Shown here: positions 1 through 10,933 of the stretch, piece by piece
Layout of the letters: each line of letters opens with the position of its first letter
Numbering within the stretch: the stretch's first letter is position 1
Source: Galeopsis tetrahit
Taxonomy: Eukaryota; Streptophyta; Magnoliopsida; Lamiales; Lamiaceae
Assembly (NCBI GenBank): GCA_963675135.1
Contig: OY776124.1
Location: forward strand, 5,005,001 to 5,069,000
Direction of reading: 5' to 3'
DNA: 64,000 nt
The notes under the pieces: generated by a model
Told to the model about the DNA's origin: nothing
Seen by the model: the letters and a program-made list of their open reading frames with translations, nothing else
Database searches by the model: none
Made by a program: the position numbers and the translations under genes

Positions 1-254
1 GTTGATTTCATTGATTAATTGGTTGATTATGATTGTTTTGGTCGAAATAAGAGAAAGGTAGTGTTTTTGTCGATTTTGTAGGAAAAACAATGGATTTTGG
101 AAGCAAAACACCTACCATACTTTACTGGATCAAGAAGAGAAGCCGACCATTGGGTTCGTCTCGAAAAATGGAATGGAATAGTAAAAAGAATCGAGTCAAT
201 CGGAGGTCGGAAGCGAAAGTTATGCACGAAACAAGTTCGAGGTGCACACAAAAC

Positions 255-530
255 CTTCAGCAACTCGGCCGAGTTGGCCAAAAAATTCATTTTTTCGGCC
301 GAATGCTCAGAATCGGCCGAGTAGGAGCGATGGACTGAGACTGGAACGAGCAGCAGCTAGGCCGAGCTACCCAACTCTGCCGAGTTGGACGAAAAACTCA
401 AATTCGGCCGAGCTCCGTAACTCGGCCGAGTGCAAGTGCGGATCCTGAAACTGGAATTTTGGGCAAATCGACCGAGCCATGAAGAAATGCCACCCAATTC
501 GAACACTCCAACTCGGCCGAGTCATCCCTG
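255..530. repeat. CTCGGCCGAG palindrome cluster in the LTR U3
   Basis: The palindrome CTCGGCCGAG and close variants (TCGGCCGAGTTGG, ATCGGCCGAG, ACTCTGCCGAGT, CTCGGCCGAG) recur at least eight times upstream of the TATA box. They sit where an LTR U3 enhancer would be. The related LTR at 6271-7930 has a cluster in the same place with a changed core (CTCGGTTGACCGAG). Confidence 0.7.
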
Positions 531-608
531 TTTTCGACGGTTTTTGTGTATTTTGTCCAATTTTCAAGGACTTAAGTGCAAATTTCACCCCAAGCCCTAC
601 CCTAACAC

Positions 609-616
609 TATAAATA
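609..616 (+). promoter_or_regulatory. TATA box of the LTR promoter
   Basis: TATAAATA lies just after the U3 palindrome cluster. It matches the position of the TATA box at 6780-6787 in the related element. It is the likely Pol II promoter of the retrotransposon. Confidence 0.55.
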
Positions 617-1811
617 CTTCCATTCTTGAATTGGAAGGCTCTCTCACTCCTTTTACAAGCAATTCCACACACACATTCACATAGTTGTAGGTATTCTTCA
701 TTTCTAGTTTAGATTCTTCATATAATTAGATAGAATACTGGTTTTTACTTAGAATTAAGCTACGATTATCATCGGGCATCGTCTATTACATCGTTTTGTA
801 GCTACTATTCCATGATCAAGGTGATATTACTCTATTTTGCAATTCAATTTGGTATTTTCTTAAATTCTCATTTCTATTGCTATTTTACCATGAGTTTGAT
901 GTTAATTGTTGTTGTATCCATGAGATTCTCTTCTAGAACCATGGGCTAATCTCCAATTGCCTTGGGTGTGGATGTTTTGATGAGAATTTAGTGTAATTGT
1001 GAGTAATTGCATGATTAGTTTAGGATTTGGGTGAATATGTTTCTAGAGTTGTAGTTTGTTTAATTCATTTGATTGATCAACCCTATTAGCAAGCATTTTC
1101 GATTATGTTAATTGCAACGAGAGTTGGGTTTGCATGATTGAGGTGTGAGTGTGAGCTTTGGTCAATTGAATAGAAGTTAAGTAGTAATTAGCTTAACCGA
1201 GAGAGGGTTAATTGTTAGACCGACAACTTTAGACACTAAACGAATAGAGGTCGTCTAGGAGTTTGGTGAGAGGACGTTTTATGGATATTAGTAACCGTGT
1301 TGAAAGTATTTATAAAACACTATCTTAAGCGCTTATGGTATTTGGTTAGATTCTATAATTGCTAATCAATGCACGTTGTTAGCCTATGCCTTTCGAGGGG
1401 GTTTGCACACATATGTGATAGCCTTTAACTTAATCCGAATTCATAGCTCATTCATGTAATTGGTTCACTAGTTCATTAATTACTCACAAAACGGAAACAC
1501 CCGAGGCAATACCATTCTCTTGCACTTTCCAATGAAAGTTAGATAGCTTGTTATTTCTTGTCACTAGTTCTCATTACTTAGTTAATCTAGTTTAATACTT
1601 TTGTTCTTATTTCCGAAAACCCAAAACAACAACATTTAGTTGCTACAATAGCATGATTACTTTTAACTTTAGGGATTCACTTACATTCAACTAGATTCTT
1701 GGACGAACAAACTACTTGGTCGTACTTACGTACTACAATCGGACCCATACACTTGTGGGGATCATATTGTTATTGTTGTACTAAAAAGTGTGCAAAATAC
1801 GAGTCAAGTCA

Positions 1812-2566
1812 CTATAAGGGCACGTATGTAATAATGTGTTACAGTAACACACATTTTACTTATAGTAACACAAATTTGTGAACTAGTTTTTTTCGCCTTT
1901 GCATCATTTCTATGTGAAGATCCATAATCCGCAAATTTTTCTACTCAATTCTTAAATAAAAGAGCAATAGTGTTGCAAGTAAGATCTTGTCATACTAATA
2001 AGCCTGATGCACCTAATGAACAACTAATAAATTTCAGTGAAAATACTTGATATGTACTATTGTGAAAAAATGCAGTTATCCTTCTGAATTTTTTAATACA
2101 TGTCGTTTCTAATATTATAAAACGTTAATTATTATTTTAAGATGTGAAATACGAAAAGACGAAAATGACATTTATCCAATATCCTTCATCTTTAAATAAT
2201 ATTGGGCCACTTGTCAAAAAGTCGGAGATGCCAACTTGAAATATTGCACATTTCATTGTCTGATAAAATATTGTTCATCTTCTCCTTTATATGATGTAGT
2301 TAATTTGGACTCTATATTACGAATTATAATCTACGTAACCATATCTACTTATTATAATGTCTCGTATCTTGAGATATCTATGTTTATTTCCGAATATTTG
2401 AATTTACTTAAATTGAATTGTAAAATGTGTATTTTTTAATTATTTAATGTGTATATCATCAAGTACATTTTTGTATATTGAATATATATTTTATTTTAAG
2501 TCTACAATTATCCATTTATGTTTAGCTAATCTAACCTAGCCTTAATTAAGAGTGATACATAAATAA
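1812..2566. other. AT-rich spacer, no gene seen
   Basis: No supported coding region. At 1831-1877 there are short mirrored phrases of the type TGTTACAGTAACACA, resembling the TACTAC/GTAACAC repeats at 19850-20350 and 56560-56650. Otherwise nothing recognisable. Confidence 0.6.
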
Positions 2567-2995
2567 ATACTCTATTCGTTCCACTCTATCTATCACTTTT
2601 AAAATTTTACAAAAAAAAAGTCATTTAATATCAATGATTATTTGTATGGACGATGCTAAACATCTAGATTCTAAATATTCAAAATCTGATAAAAGGTTGA
2701 AAATACTTCTGACTTAATATTATACTAATATTTTATTTAATGGGGGTATTACGGTAAAATCACATTTTTTAAATTTTTTTAATAAATTCTGAATAACCAT
2801 ATTTTTTGTATTTGTATTACATGACCATTATACCCTTGTATAAGTAATATTTAAAAATTCCATTTTATAAAATGAACATATCACACAAAACAGAAGAAGG
2901 GCAAAGCTGAAAAAACATCTTGAAAAATTAAAAGTGAAATGTGTCCTAACATTTTTAGTACGAAAAGTGATAGATAAAGTGGAACCAACTGGATA
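2567..2995. mobile_element. MITE-like element with inverted ends
   Basis: GTTCCACTCTATCTATCACT (2578 onward) recurs inverted at 2963-2985, with 22 of 23 bases paired by eye. The ends resemble plant Stowaway-type MITEs that begin CTCCGTCCCACTCTA. Length is about 430 bp with no coding potential. The outermost bases and the target duplication are not clear, and the LINE target site abuts the right end, so the right boundary is uncertain. Confidence 0.5.
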
Positions 2996-3003
2996 GTTGA
3001 TAA
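2980..3003. repeat. Left target-site duplication of the L1 LINE
   Basis: The 24 bases here (TGGAACCAACTGGATAGTTG then ATAA) recur at 10910-10933 with two mismatches. A long duplication of this kind is the mark of LINE target-primed integration and fixes the 5' end of the element. Confidence 0.85.
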
Positions 3004-3615
3004 TGTTTCGATTTCTTTGTTTCAAGAGTTGCCAATGTGTTGACACACACCCTTACTAATTACTCTCGTCATTTCAATAACTTTTACACTTGGTTAGACC
3101 CCGAATTTTGTGGTGGAACTTCAACATCCAACTTGTTCTTGCAGTAATAGGGGCTAACCTAAAGTAAAAAATAGCTCTATGAAAGCGATGGGGAAAGGGT
3201 GTGGGCGATTTTCACCTAGGGAAGGGGCGATTCTCTAGAAAGCTTTTTCTTGGAGAGGAATTATCCTAGGGTTTGAGGATTGATGCTTAATCATTACAAA
3301 ATCTGCAGATCTCTTGAGTGTAACATTTAATTTGTTGGAATGTGGGTGTATGGAATTAATTGTACAGATTGTGGCGTGATTTATAGGATCGATTTAGCCA
3401 ATATCTTGCGTATTCCGAAACGCCTCTTCGCCTGGAGGCGGTTCTTCGAGGTAAGATCCATCATTACCTGGTTTTTTCTGATTATAGCTTACCATGGATT
3501 GGGCGAGAGGGAGGCTGGAACGAGTATATATATGAAGGGGGCTCCAAAGACTTCTCACACCAAAAACCCAAATCTCTGGTTTTTATCTCTTATCTACTGC
3601 TCTCAAATATCATCA

Positions 3616-5037
3616 ATGGCGGAACACCTCCACGAACCGCTCAGAAACTTTCGAATCTCCGATGCGGAGGACGCGAATCTACATGTGAATGAGAATGAGC
3701 TCGCAGTGCCCCAATTTGCTCTATTGGGACACTTCACTATCCGTCGTCCTCAAAGCCTAAATGAGCAGCTCAACACATTGAGAAGAATCTGGAAAACAGA
3801 TGGGGCGGTGCGCATTATACTGGTTGGGGAAGGGTATTTTATGCTCGATTTTGAGAAGGAGGCAGACTATAACAGAGCCTTCTACTGCCAACCGTGGATC
3901 GTCAATGGGCCGATGCTTATCCTATCCAAGCTTCAGGGCGACGAACTCCCCCGTGATTTGATTATCAACAAGATCCCGCTTTGGGCCCAATTTCATGGAC
4001 TCCCAATCTTTTGTATGACGCGAATACTGGCTCAACGTCTGGGGGAGATGATAGGGGATGTCATTGAAGTGGACTGCCCGGCTGATGGGGCAGCCTGGGT
4101 AAGATGTCTGAGGGTTCGTGTTCTTATGGACCTGCACCAACCGTAAATTGCAGTACCAACATTACCATCCGAGGGGAGGCAATTCTTATTGCGCTCAGGT
4201 ATGAAAAGTTAGGAGAATTTTGTTACAGGTGTGGGTTTCTCTCCCATATATAGCGAGAAGGACTGCTTGATACGATATCAAATCGAGGGGCAACGAAGGG
4301 GGGACTTTCACGAGTTCCCAATGTGGCTACGTGCGGACGGACAGAAAGGGCTGAGCCAGATACAATACGAGCATTTGAGAAACATCATAGAAGCAAGGGT
4401 TCTGGAGCCGGAGCAGCAGCAGGCCCCTAGAGAGGAAGGCAGAAGAGTGATAAACTCCATTGTAATCAGGCCAAATGCTAGGGCTGGAGGGTTAGTCATG
4501 GTGGACGAAGAGTGGCACAATCAAAACTAGGAGCTGAGCCAGGAGGCTGTACAATTTGCGGATTCGGTATTAGCAGACGAGACACACCAAACTTTGCAGC
4601 AAAACGAACAAAGGTTCTTAACTATCGAGGAGAACTCAATGAGGGCTGAGTGGGAGGGCATGATACAGGCGAACTATTATGCGGCATTAATGGATAATGA
4701 GCATAACGGGAGTACGAATGGAGGAGTTGGACTTGGAGCAGGCAAGGGTCTGATTAAAGGAATGCAGGATAAGGGCAAAGCGATTGTGACGGAGGCCCAG
4801 CAGGGGAACTTGGGGATAGGGAAGAAGTGGGATAATCACAAAGGCTACCCGAAGGGTGCGAGCAAGAGAGGAAGCAGCAGTGCAGGGGCGTTGAGGATAT
4901 TAGCAGAAAGGGAGGTGGTGGAGGAAGAGGAGGGAAACAAGGAGGATGAGAGGAAGAAGCGACATAAGAGTGAGGATGAGGGCTCGAGTTCAACCATGGC
5001 GGGGGAGGGTGAAGCCCATCCTCGCCCTCATCCGTGA
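3616..5037 (+). pseudogene. LINE ORF1: DUF4283 / CCHC zinc-knuckle protein (broken)
   Basis: ORF1 of plant L1 elements encodes a nucleic-acid-binding chaperone. The ATG at 3616 (MAEHLHEP) opens a DUF4283 domain; recognisable phrases are VGEGYFMLDFEKEADYNR, QPWIVNGP and IPLWAQFHGLP. A stop at 4144 ends this frame. A frame change follows and the zinc knuckle (CYRCGFLSH) lies near 4220-4250 with an in-frame TAG and one extra G before the final Cys. A second TAG is at 4528. The tail to 5037 is acidic and Lys/Glu-rich. Its TGA overlaps the start of ORF2, as in two-ORF plant L1s. An earlier open stretch from 3340 lacks similarity and is leader. Confidence 0.8.
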
Positions 5038-6270
5038 GTATCTCATGCTGGAGTGCGCGGGGTTTGAAGGGTCCCAACGCATTCCAGAAAATTAGGCAAG
5101 TGTTAGCCATAAATAAACCCTCTATTTTGTTTATCATGGAGTCGAGACTCCCCCATAGAATAGCTCAACAATGGAAGCGATTATTGAACTTTGAATTTTG
5201 TTTTGATGTTGAGCCTAGTGGAAATAGTGGGGGGCTCATTTTGTATGCTACTAACGAAGTAAGAATTTCAGTTGGCTCCTACTCTCATTGTCATATAGAT
5301 GCTCTTATTAATTTCAACGAACAACAATGGTGGTTTACGGGTTACCACGGACCCCCAAATCAAACATTAAGACGGTCCTCTTTGGAATTGTTCACTAGAA
5401 TTAAAGCAACACATATTAACACTCAAGCATGGGTAATTGGGGGGGATTTCAATGAGATATTAAACTTCAAAGAGAAAAAAGGGGGGAATCAAAATGGAAG
5501 AACTCAATCGAATATGAACCGATTCAGGGGTGTCCTAACAACAAATGAACTCCACGATTTGGGATTTAGGGGACCAAAATATACATGGAATAACAAAAGA
5601 AAAGGGGCAGCCCAGATTTTAGAAAGGCTTGATCGGTTTGTCGCTAACTCGGATTGGATCAAATTATGGAAATCCTACAAAGTACAACACTCGCTTTGGT
5701 TTGGATCAGACCATAGGGCTATCTCTCTTGTTCCAAACAATCGGACATCGGGCTGGGAAATGGAAAACTTTCAACATTTTAGATTCGAAAATGCATGGTT
5801 GATAGAACCATCTTTGGAAGAAGAGGTTAATAAAATATGGGGAGAGCTGGATGAAGATAGATCAGTACCGTGGAAATTGAAGGAATGCGCCTCGTATCTT
5901 CAAAGATGGGCCAAGGAACATGTTGGAAACTTGGACAAAAGAGTGAAATTTCTTACAAAACAAGTACACCAAAGAACCTTAATGGATGATGAGGAGGGTA
6001 TTAACGAGGAAAACATGGGAATGGAAATGGAGCTTGAGAAATTATTATCCCAACAAGAAGAATTCTGGAAACAAAGAGCGAGAACCTCATGGATGATAAA
6101 TGGGGACAGAAACACCACGTACTTCCACCGGAGAGCGACATAAAGGATAAATAAAAACTTTATCGAAAAAATTCAAAAAGAAGATGGAACTTGGGTGATG
6201 ACGAAGCATGGAATAACAAATCATATCTCCGAATACTACCAATCTCTTTTTGCTACAAATGGAGCTTCTC
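5034..6270 (+). pseudogene. LINE ORF2, 5' part: endonuclease domain (broken)
   Basis: This is the apurinic-type endonuclease that nicks the target for LINE insertion. Counting GTG 5034 as residue 1, visible motifs are CWSARG 5-10 (normally WNCRG or WNARG), the metal-binding Glu in FIMESR at 36, GYHGPP, GDFNE 137-141, LGFRGPKYTW, ERLDR and SDH 225-227. Two points argue for loss of function: the start codon position reads GTG inside an ATGA-like overlap, and the conserved Asn after Trp is Ser. A stop at 6141 (TAA) is followed by the same frame running on to ATNGAS at 6270, where a solo LTR interrupts it. The frame resumes exactly at 7939. Confidence 0.85.
6263..6270. repeat. Left 8-bp direct repeat flanking the solo LTR
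   Basis: AGCTTCTC here and at 7931-7938. Removing one copy plus the intervening 1660 bases joins the LINE reading frame without loss (NGAS to RDNMERIL). Confidence 0.85.
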
Positions 6271-6579
6271 ATTAGTGTGAAAATTGCTTGAAATTAATGT
6301 GTTTATTTTACATAATTTTGAGGGTTTTGTTGCATTATTCACACTAAATTGACTAATTGCACTTGAAATGAGAAAGGTATGTGTTTTGTTATTTTTTAGG
6401 TAAATTGAACTTATTTGGAAGCAAAATACGTGTCTGGGAATTCATGAAGTCAAGAGGACAACTGCACCATTGGATGCGTCTCGAAAAACTGAGTGGAATG
6501 AAAAAAAGAATCAAGTCAATCGGAGGTCGGAAGCTCAAGATATGATCAAAACGATAAAGTGCGGAATTGTAGCAGAATC

Positions 6580-6695
6580 CACTCGGGCAGCCGAGTCAAC
6601 CCACTCGGTTGACCGAGTGAAATCTGCTTCCAGGTCAGTTTCTGGACTTCCAACTCACTCGGTTGGCCGAGTCAAACCACTCGGTTGACCGAGTC
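6580..6695. repeat. CTCGGTTG(A/G)CCGAG cluster in solo-LTR U3
   Basis: Four to five copies of an imperfect palindrome (CACTCGGTTGACCGAGT and CACTCGGTTGGCCGAGT) lie about 90-200 bp upstream of the TATA box. This corresponds to the CTCGGCCGAG cluster of the LTR at 1-1811. Confidence 0.7.
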
Positions 6696-6779
6696 AACTT
6701 GCTGATGCGCGAAAAATCGAGAATTTTAAAGGATTTCAAGGGCCTAAGTGCAAATCTCGTCTCAAGAATTCTTCCAAGC

Positions 6780-6787
6780 TATAAATA
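6780..6787 (+). promoter_or_regulatory. TATA box of the solo LTR
   Basis: TATAAATA in the context AAGCTATAAATAGCTCC, at the same relative place as in the LTR at 1-1811. Confidence 0.55.
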
Positions 6788-7930
6788 GCTCCCCAAATCA
6801 GATTATTTGGAGGCTTGGCCTCACTTTCACACACTCAAGCCCTAGTTTCACTCTTAGGTAGATTTTTAACATATTTTGCAAGTTTAATTCCATAGATTAG
6901 CTTCAAATTTAGTATTTAGGTTGGGTTCTTGAAGATTTTGACTACATTCACTTGTAATATTCTAAATTGTTGAAGAATCATCAAGGTGACTTCCACCCAA
7001 ACTCTATTTTGTTATATTATTGATATTTTTATGTCTATTTCTAGTTCTCTTGTTATTTTAGCCATGGGTGTTTCATCAAACACCATGGGCTAAGATTTTT
7101 ATGCTTTGGGTGTTTGAAACCATGTGAATATTTAGTGTTAAAATTGTTTATGCTTCGATTATTGTTGATATTTGGATTATTACTTCTCTTATTGGGTTTT
7201 ATTGGTGCTTTGTGAATTAGTATCTATTAATCCATATTTTGAGGCATGTTTAGCGTAGACGAGAGTTACATGAACATGTTTAAATTTATGGTGTGAGTTG
7301 TTGGTATACAAATGCGTTTATTATACTTTTAATTCGTCGAGAGAGAGTTAATCGTATTAGAACCCCATTAGGAGACATTCATTACTTGAATGGTTATTTA
7401 GGTAGTTGATGAGGATTAGGAAGAGGTCTTATTACCGGGTTTGGGAACACTTTAGACGTAAGGCTATAGTACCCGAAGGGAAACGATTTTCATCCTAGCA
7501 TCTTGATGCTCCTAGCAAGTCCAAATTGAAGCATAAAAAGGTATAAACAATCCCACTCGATTTCACTAGGTAGAGAACACCCGAAGCATTCCCAACCTTT
7601 GCACTTCTCCGAATTTAGATTCGTAGTTGTTCTTTACTTTAATTGTCATTTTTCTCGTTTTCTTAGTTTAGTAGTTAATTTTACTTACTAGCATTGTGTT
7701 TAGCTTAATTTATTATCTTTCGATTGTCTCTTAGTTTTAGTTCAAATTGCTCCCGAAACCGTAGCTACATTAGTATGACGACATACAACTCTAGGGATCC
7801 ATTGCACTAGCCCACCTCCCGTGGTTCGATACTACTTGGTCGAAATACTTACGTGTATACTACTACGATCCCTTATGCTTGAGGGGAAGTAGTTAGTCAA
7901 AATATAGTGACTAAAAATTCGTTCAAGTCA

Positions 7931-10765
7931 AGCTTCTCGGGATAATATGGAGAGAATTTTGCAACATACTGAACCATTAGTGACGGAAGACATGTCAAGA
8001 ATGTTGACTCAAAGGTTCACCAAGGAGGAAGTAAGGAAGGCAGTGTTTGAACTAAATCCTGGAAAGGCGCCAGGACCGGATGGATTCAATGCCAAATTTT
8101 ATCAAGAGAAATGGCATATCGTGGGAGAGGATATCACTAAGGGGGTCCTCGATATCTTAAACAATAATGCGGAGGTTCAGAGCTGGAACGAGACATGGAT
8201 AACGCTTATACCCAAGAATAAGAATCCGAAGAGCATGAAAGACTTCCGACCTATTAGTCTTTGCAATGTGAGTTATAGGATTGTGGCAAAAACCATTGCA
8301 AATAGACTCAAACTTATTATGCCTGACATCATTGATGAACATCAAAGCGCCTTTGTTAAAAATCGCCAGATCTCGGATAACGTCCTTATAGGCTACGAGT
8401 GTATGCATTGGTTAAGAAACAATAAAAGCAAATCAAGATATGCGGCATTAAAACTGGATATGAGCAAAGCATATGACAGAATTGAATGGCAATTTCTTGA
8501 GCTTCAGCTCCACCGAATGGGGTTTCCGGATTCATTTACGGAAACAATCATGCGGTGTGTTAAGACTTTGGATTACTCGTTTAAAATTAATAATTCAGTA
8601 GTGGGAAGAGTGAAACCGGCTAGAGGTCTCAGACAAGGGGATCCCCTATCCCCATTTCTCTTTGTGATTTGTGCCCAAGGGTTATCGTCGTATGTTCAAG
8701 ATAGGGTCGCTAGTGGAAGGCTGGAAGGTATTAAGATTGCTAGAGAAGTTCCTGTGGTATCTCACCTCTTATTTGCAGATGATAGCGTCATGTTCTTTAA
8801 AACAAAATGGGGTAGTGGGGAAGAAGTCCGATCTATATTAGAAGATTACGAGAAGGCATCAGGGCAAATGATCAACTATGATAAATCGACCATCCTGTTT
8901 AGCCCATACGCGGAGGAGACTAGCAAGCACAAGGTGCAACAAGCTTTGGGGATTCGAATTACTCAAGGACATCAGATATATCTTGGGCTCCCAACTTTTT
9001 CACTCAGATCCAAAAAAGTCCAGTTCTCTTATTTGATTGATAGAATGAAGAATAAAATAGATAACTGGAAGAATAAGGCTTTTTCGGAAGGGGGGAAGGA
9101 AGTTCTTATTAAGTCAGTTCTGCAGGCGATTCCAACGTACACAATGATGTGTTTCAAAATTCCAATGCAAATCTGCTCCCAGATGGAGAACCTTATGGCA
9201 GACTTTTGGTGGGGCAGGAAAGAGGGGGGCAAAGGAATGCATTGGCAGAAATGGGAAGATCTATGTAAGCCAAAGGAAGAAAGGGGTATGGGGTTCCGGA
9301 GAATGCAAATATTTAATGACGCGCTACTGGCTAAGCAAGTTTGGAGGTGTATAAGATCGCCAGAGCTGCTACTTGGTAGAATCCTAAAGGAGAGGGAATT
9401 TAAACATGTGGACATAATGGAAGCGGAGCCAGGCTACAATCCCTCGTTTACTTGGCGCTCACTGTGTAAAAGTAGATATATACTGGAATCAGGCATTAGG
9501 TGGATAATTGGAAATGGAAACACTATCAAACTACACAAACATGCATGGGTCCAGGGTTCAGGAAGTGGGAGAATTTTCTCGAGTATAGCGCTCACCTCCA
9601 ATATTAATTTTTTCTTGGATGAAAACAGAGAGTGGAAAGAAGAACTTGTCAAAATGGCTTTTCACCAACATGAGATTGAGGATATCCTATGTACGCAGGT
9701 CGGAAAACAAGAAGAGGAGGACAGAAGATTCTGGTTACAGGACCCTCTAGGAGAGTACTCAGTAAAAGCTGGATACCTAAAAGGGCTAGAGGAGGAGACT
9801 CATAATCAGAGCCAGGGTGGACCGTCATCAACAAAGCAGTTAGAGAGATGGTGGGGTATGGTATGGAAGATGGGGGTAACCCTAAAAATTAAAATTTTCT
9901 GCTGGAAAATGTGTCGGGAGTTCATTCATACGGAAGGTAACCTGGCTAGAAGACATATCCCAATTCATCTGTGTTGTGGGTTGTGTGGAGGTATGCTACC
10001 GTCCACAACTCACGCGCTATTCCACTGTGTGGAAGTTGGAAAATATGGGCAAGAACTGACTTTAAAAAGATTTGTAAGATGGGAAGGGGGATGAAAGTTA
10101 TAGATCTATTGGAGATCATATGGGCTGAATATGGGAAGGCAGAGCTTGAAAAAATCATTATGATAGCCTGGGGAGTCTGGAAGGAAAGATGCAACCTTCT
10201 TCATTCTACACCGGGAAACAAAATGAAGCTTGATATCAGGACGGGAGAGAAGGTTATTAATTATCTGTAGGCTTTTCAGCAGCAGAACCAGCAAGCGAAG
10301 CCCCGATTATACCAAAGGAAAGAAGAGAAGGAAGAAATGACGACGGAAGGGGAGGAAAAGCTCATTTTAGAAGTGGATGGAGCTTGCAAGAAAGAAGCTA
10401 GAAGATTTGGAGTGGGAGGCACCCTGTCTAGAAACAATGGGAGTATAATTGCAAGCTTTGCAAAAAGGATACGACCCCAGAGGGGGGCACTAGGTGCAGA
10501 ATTGATGGCGATCCTGATAGGTGTCCGAATAGCTAGACAATGGGGCTCGGGAGATATTGAAATACGAACGGATTCCCAGCAAGCGGTTTCATTATGTCTC
10601 CAGAATCGAATGATCATGGGACCTGAAAACTGTATTGTAAGTGAGATCCTCAAACTTACAAAGGAATTTGTAGTGTGCAAATTCAAGTATGTCCCCAGAA
10701 CCAAACTCAAAACAGTACACAATCTGGCTCAAAGAGGAGCGGACTCTACCAGTTCACGTGATTGA
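7931..10765 (+). pseudogene. LINE ORF2, 3' part: reverse transcriptase, zf-RVT, RNase H (broken)
   Basis: The reverse transcriptase that copies LINE RNA at the nick. The frame continues from 6270 through RDNMERIL and is open to 10094. Landmarks are GKAPGPDGFNAKFYQ, FRPISLCNV, SAFVKNRQISDN, the catalytic KLDMSKAYDRIEW, GLRQGDPLSPFLF, FADD (active-site pair), YLGLPT, and a zf-RVT block (FCWKMCREF through LCCGLCGG). A frameshift near 10040 moves the reading to a second frame, which meets a TAG at about 10268 and continues into an RNase H domain (LEVDGACKK, GAELMAI, RTDSQQAV) ending at 10765. The RT core looks intact; the whole ORF is not. Confidence 0.88.
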
Positions 10766-10909
10766 AGTGGAGAAGTCGTTGAAGATCTAGGATTTTAAAT
10801 TCAAAGGATGTCCAATTTTCACACCCTAGATTGGAATACAACAACCCAAAAAAAAATATATAGGGGCTAATCTCATTTTGCAATTTTTGCTTCCAAAAAA
10901 AATAAAAAT

Positions 10910-10933
10910 TGGAACCGACTGGATAGTTGGTAA
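10910..10933. repeat. Right target-site duplication of the L1 LINE
   Basis: Matches 2980-3003 with two A/G differences. It follows the A-rich 3' tail directly. Confidence 0.85.

Larger units (their letters stand above)
1..1811 (+). mobile_element. Athila/Tat-like LTR (solo or 3' LTR), 5' end cut by window
   Basis: This is the promoter/terminator repeat of a Ty3/gypsy-type retrotransposon. It aligns along its length with the LTR-like element at 6271-7930. Shared landmarks are the block GTCAATCGGAGGTCGGAAGC, a TATA box, the phrase accatgggcta, an acgagagt block, an acacccga block and the end TCAAGTCA. The landmark style is what I know from plant Athila/Tat LTRs. No tRNA primer-binding site follows position 1811, so it is either a solo LTR or the 3' LTR of an element lying upstream. 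About 50 bases of its start appear to lie outside the window. No coding potential is seen; the short open frames inside are chance. Confidence 0.6.
6271..7930 (+). mobile_element. Solo LTR (Athila/Tat-like) inside LINE ORF2
   Basis: The 1660-bp insertion aligns with the LTR at 1-1811: shared GTCAATCGGAGGTCGGAAGC block, TATA box, caccatgggcta, acgagagt, acacccga, a tggttcgatactacttgg block and the end TCAAGTCA. It has no ORF and no primer-binding site next to it, so it looks like a solo LTR left by recombination. It is odd in two ways: the flanking repeat is 8 bp rather than the 5 bp of gypsy elements, and the element begins ATTAGTGTG rather than TG. The 3' end is CA. Confidence 0.65.
3004..10909 (+). 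mobile_element. Full-length L1-type LINE, degenerate, with nested solo LTR
   Basis: A plant L1 retrotransposon spans this interval between long direct repeats (2980-3003, 10910-10933). It has a ~610-bp 5' leader and two ORFs: a DUF4283/zinc-knuckle RNA-binding protein, then endonuclease, reverse transcriptase, zf-RVT and RNase H. It ends in an A-rich tail (CCAAAAAAAATAAAAAT). The ORFs carry several stops and frameshifts, and a 1660-bp LTR-like insertion at 6271-7930 splits ORF2. Without that insertion the element would be about 6.24 kb. It is not autonomous now. Confidence 0.9.

Noticed and set aside
242..684. Several 70-100-residue frames in the first LTR
   Set aside because: They overlap on both strands, lie in the U3/R region of an LTR, and show no domain.
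3340..3615. Extension of LINE ORF1 upstream to 3340
   Set aside because: The added residues show no DUF4283 similarity. ATG 3616 directly precedes the recognisable domain, so 3340-3615 is treated as leader.
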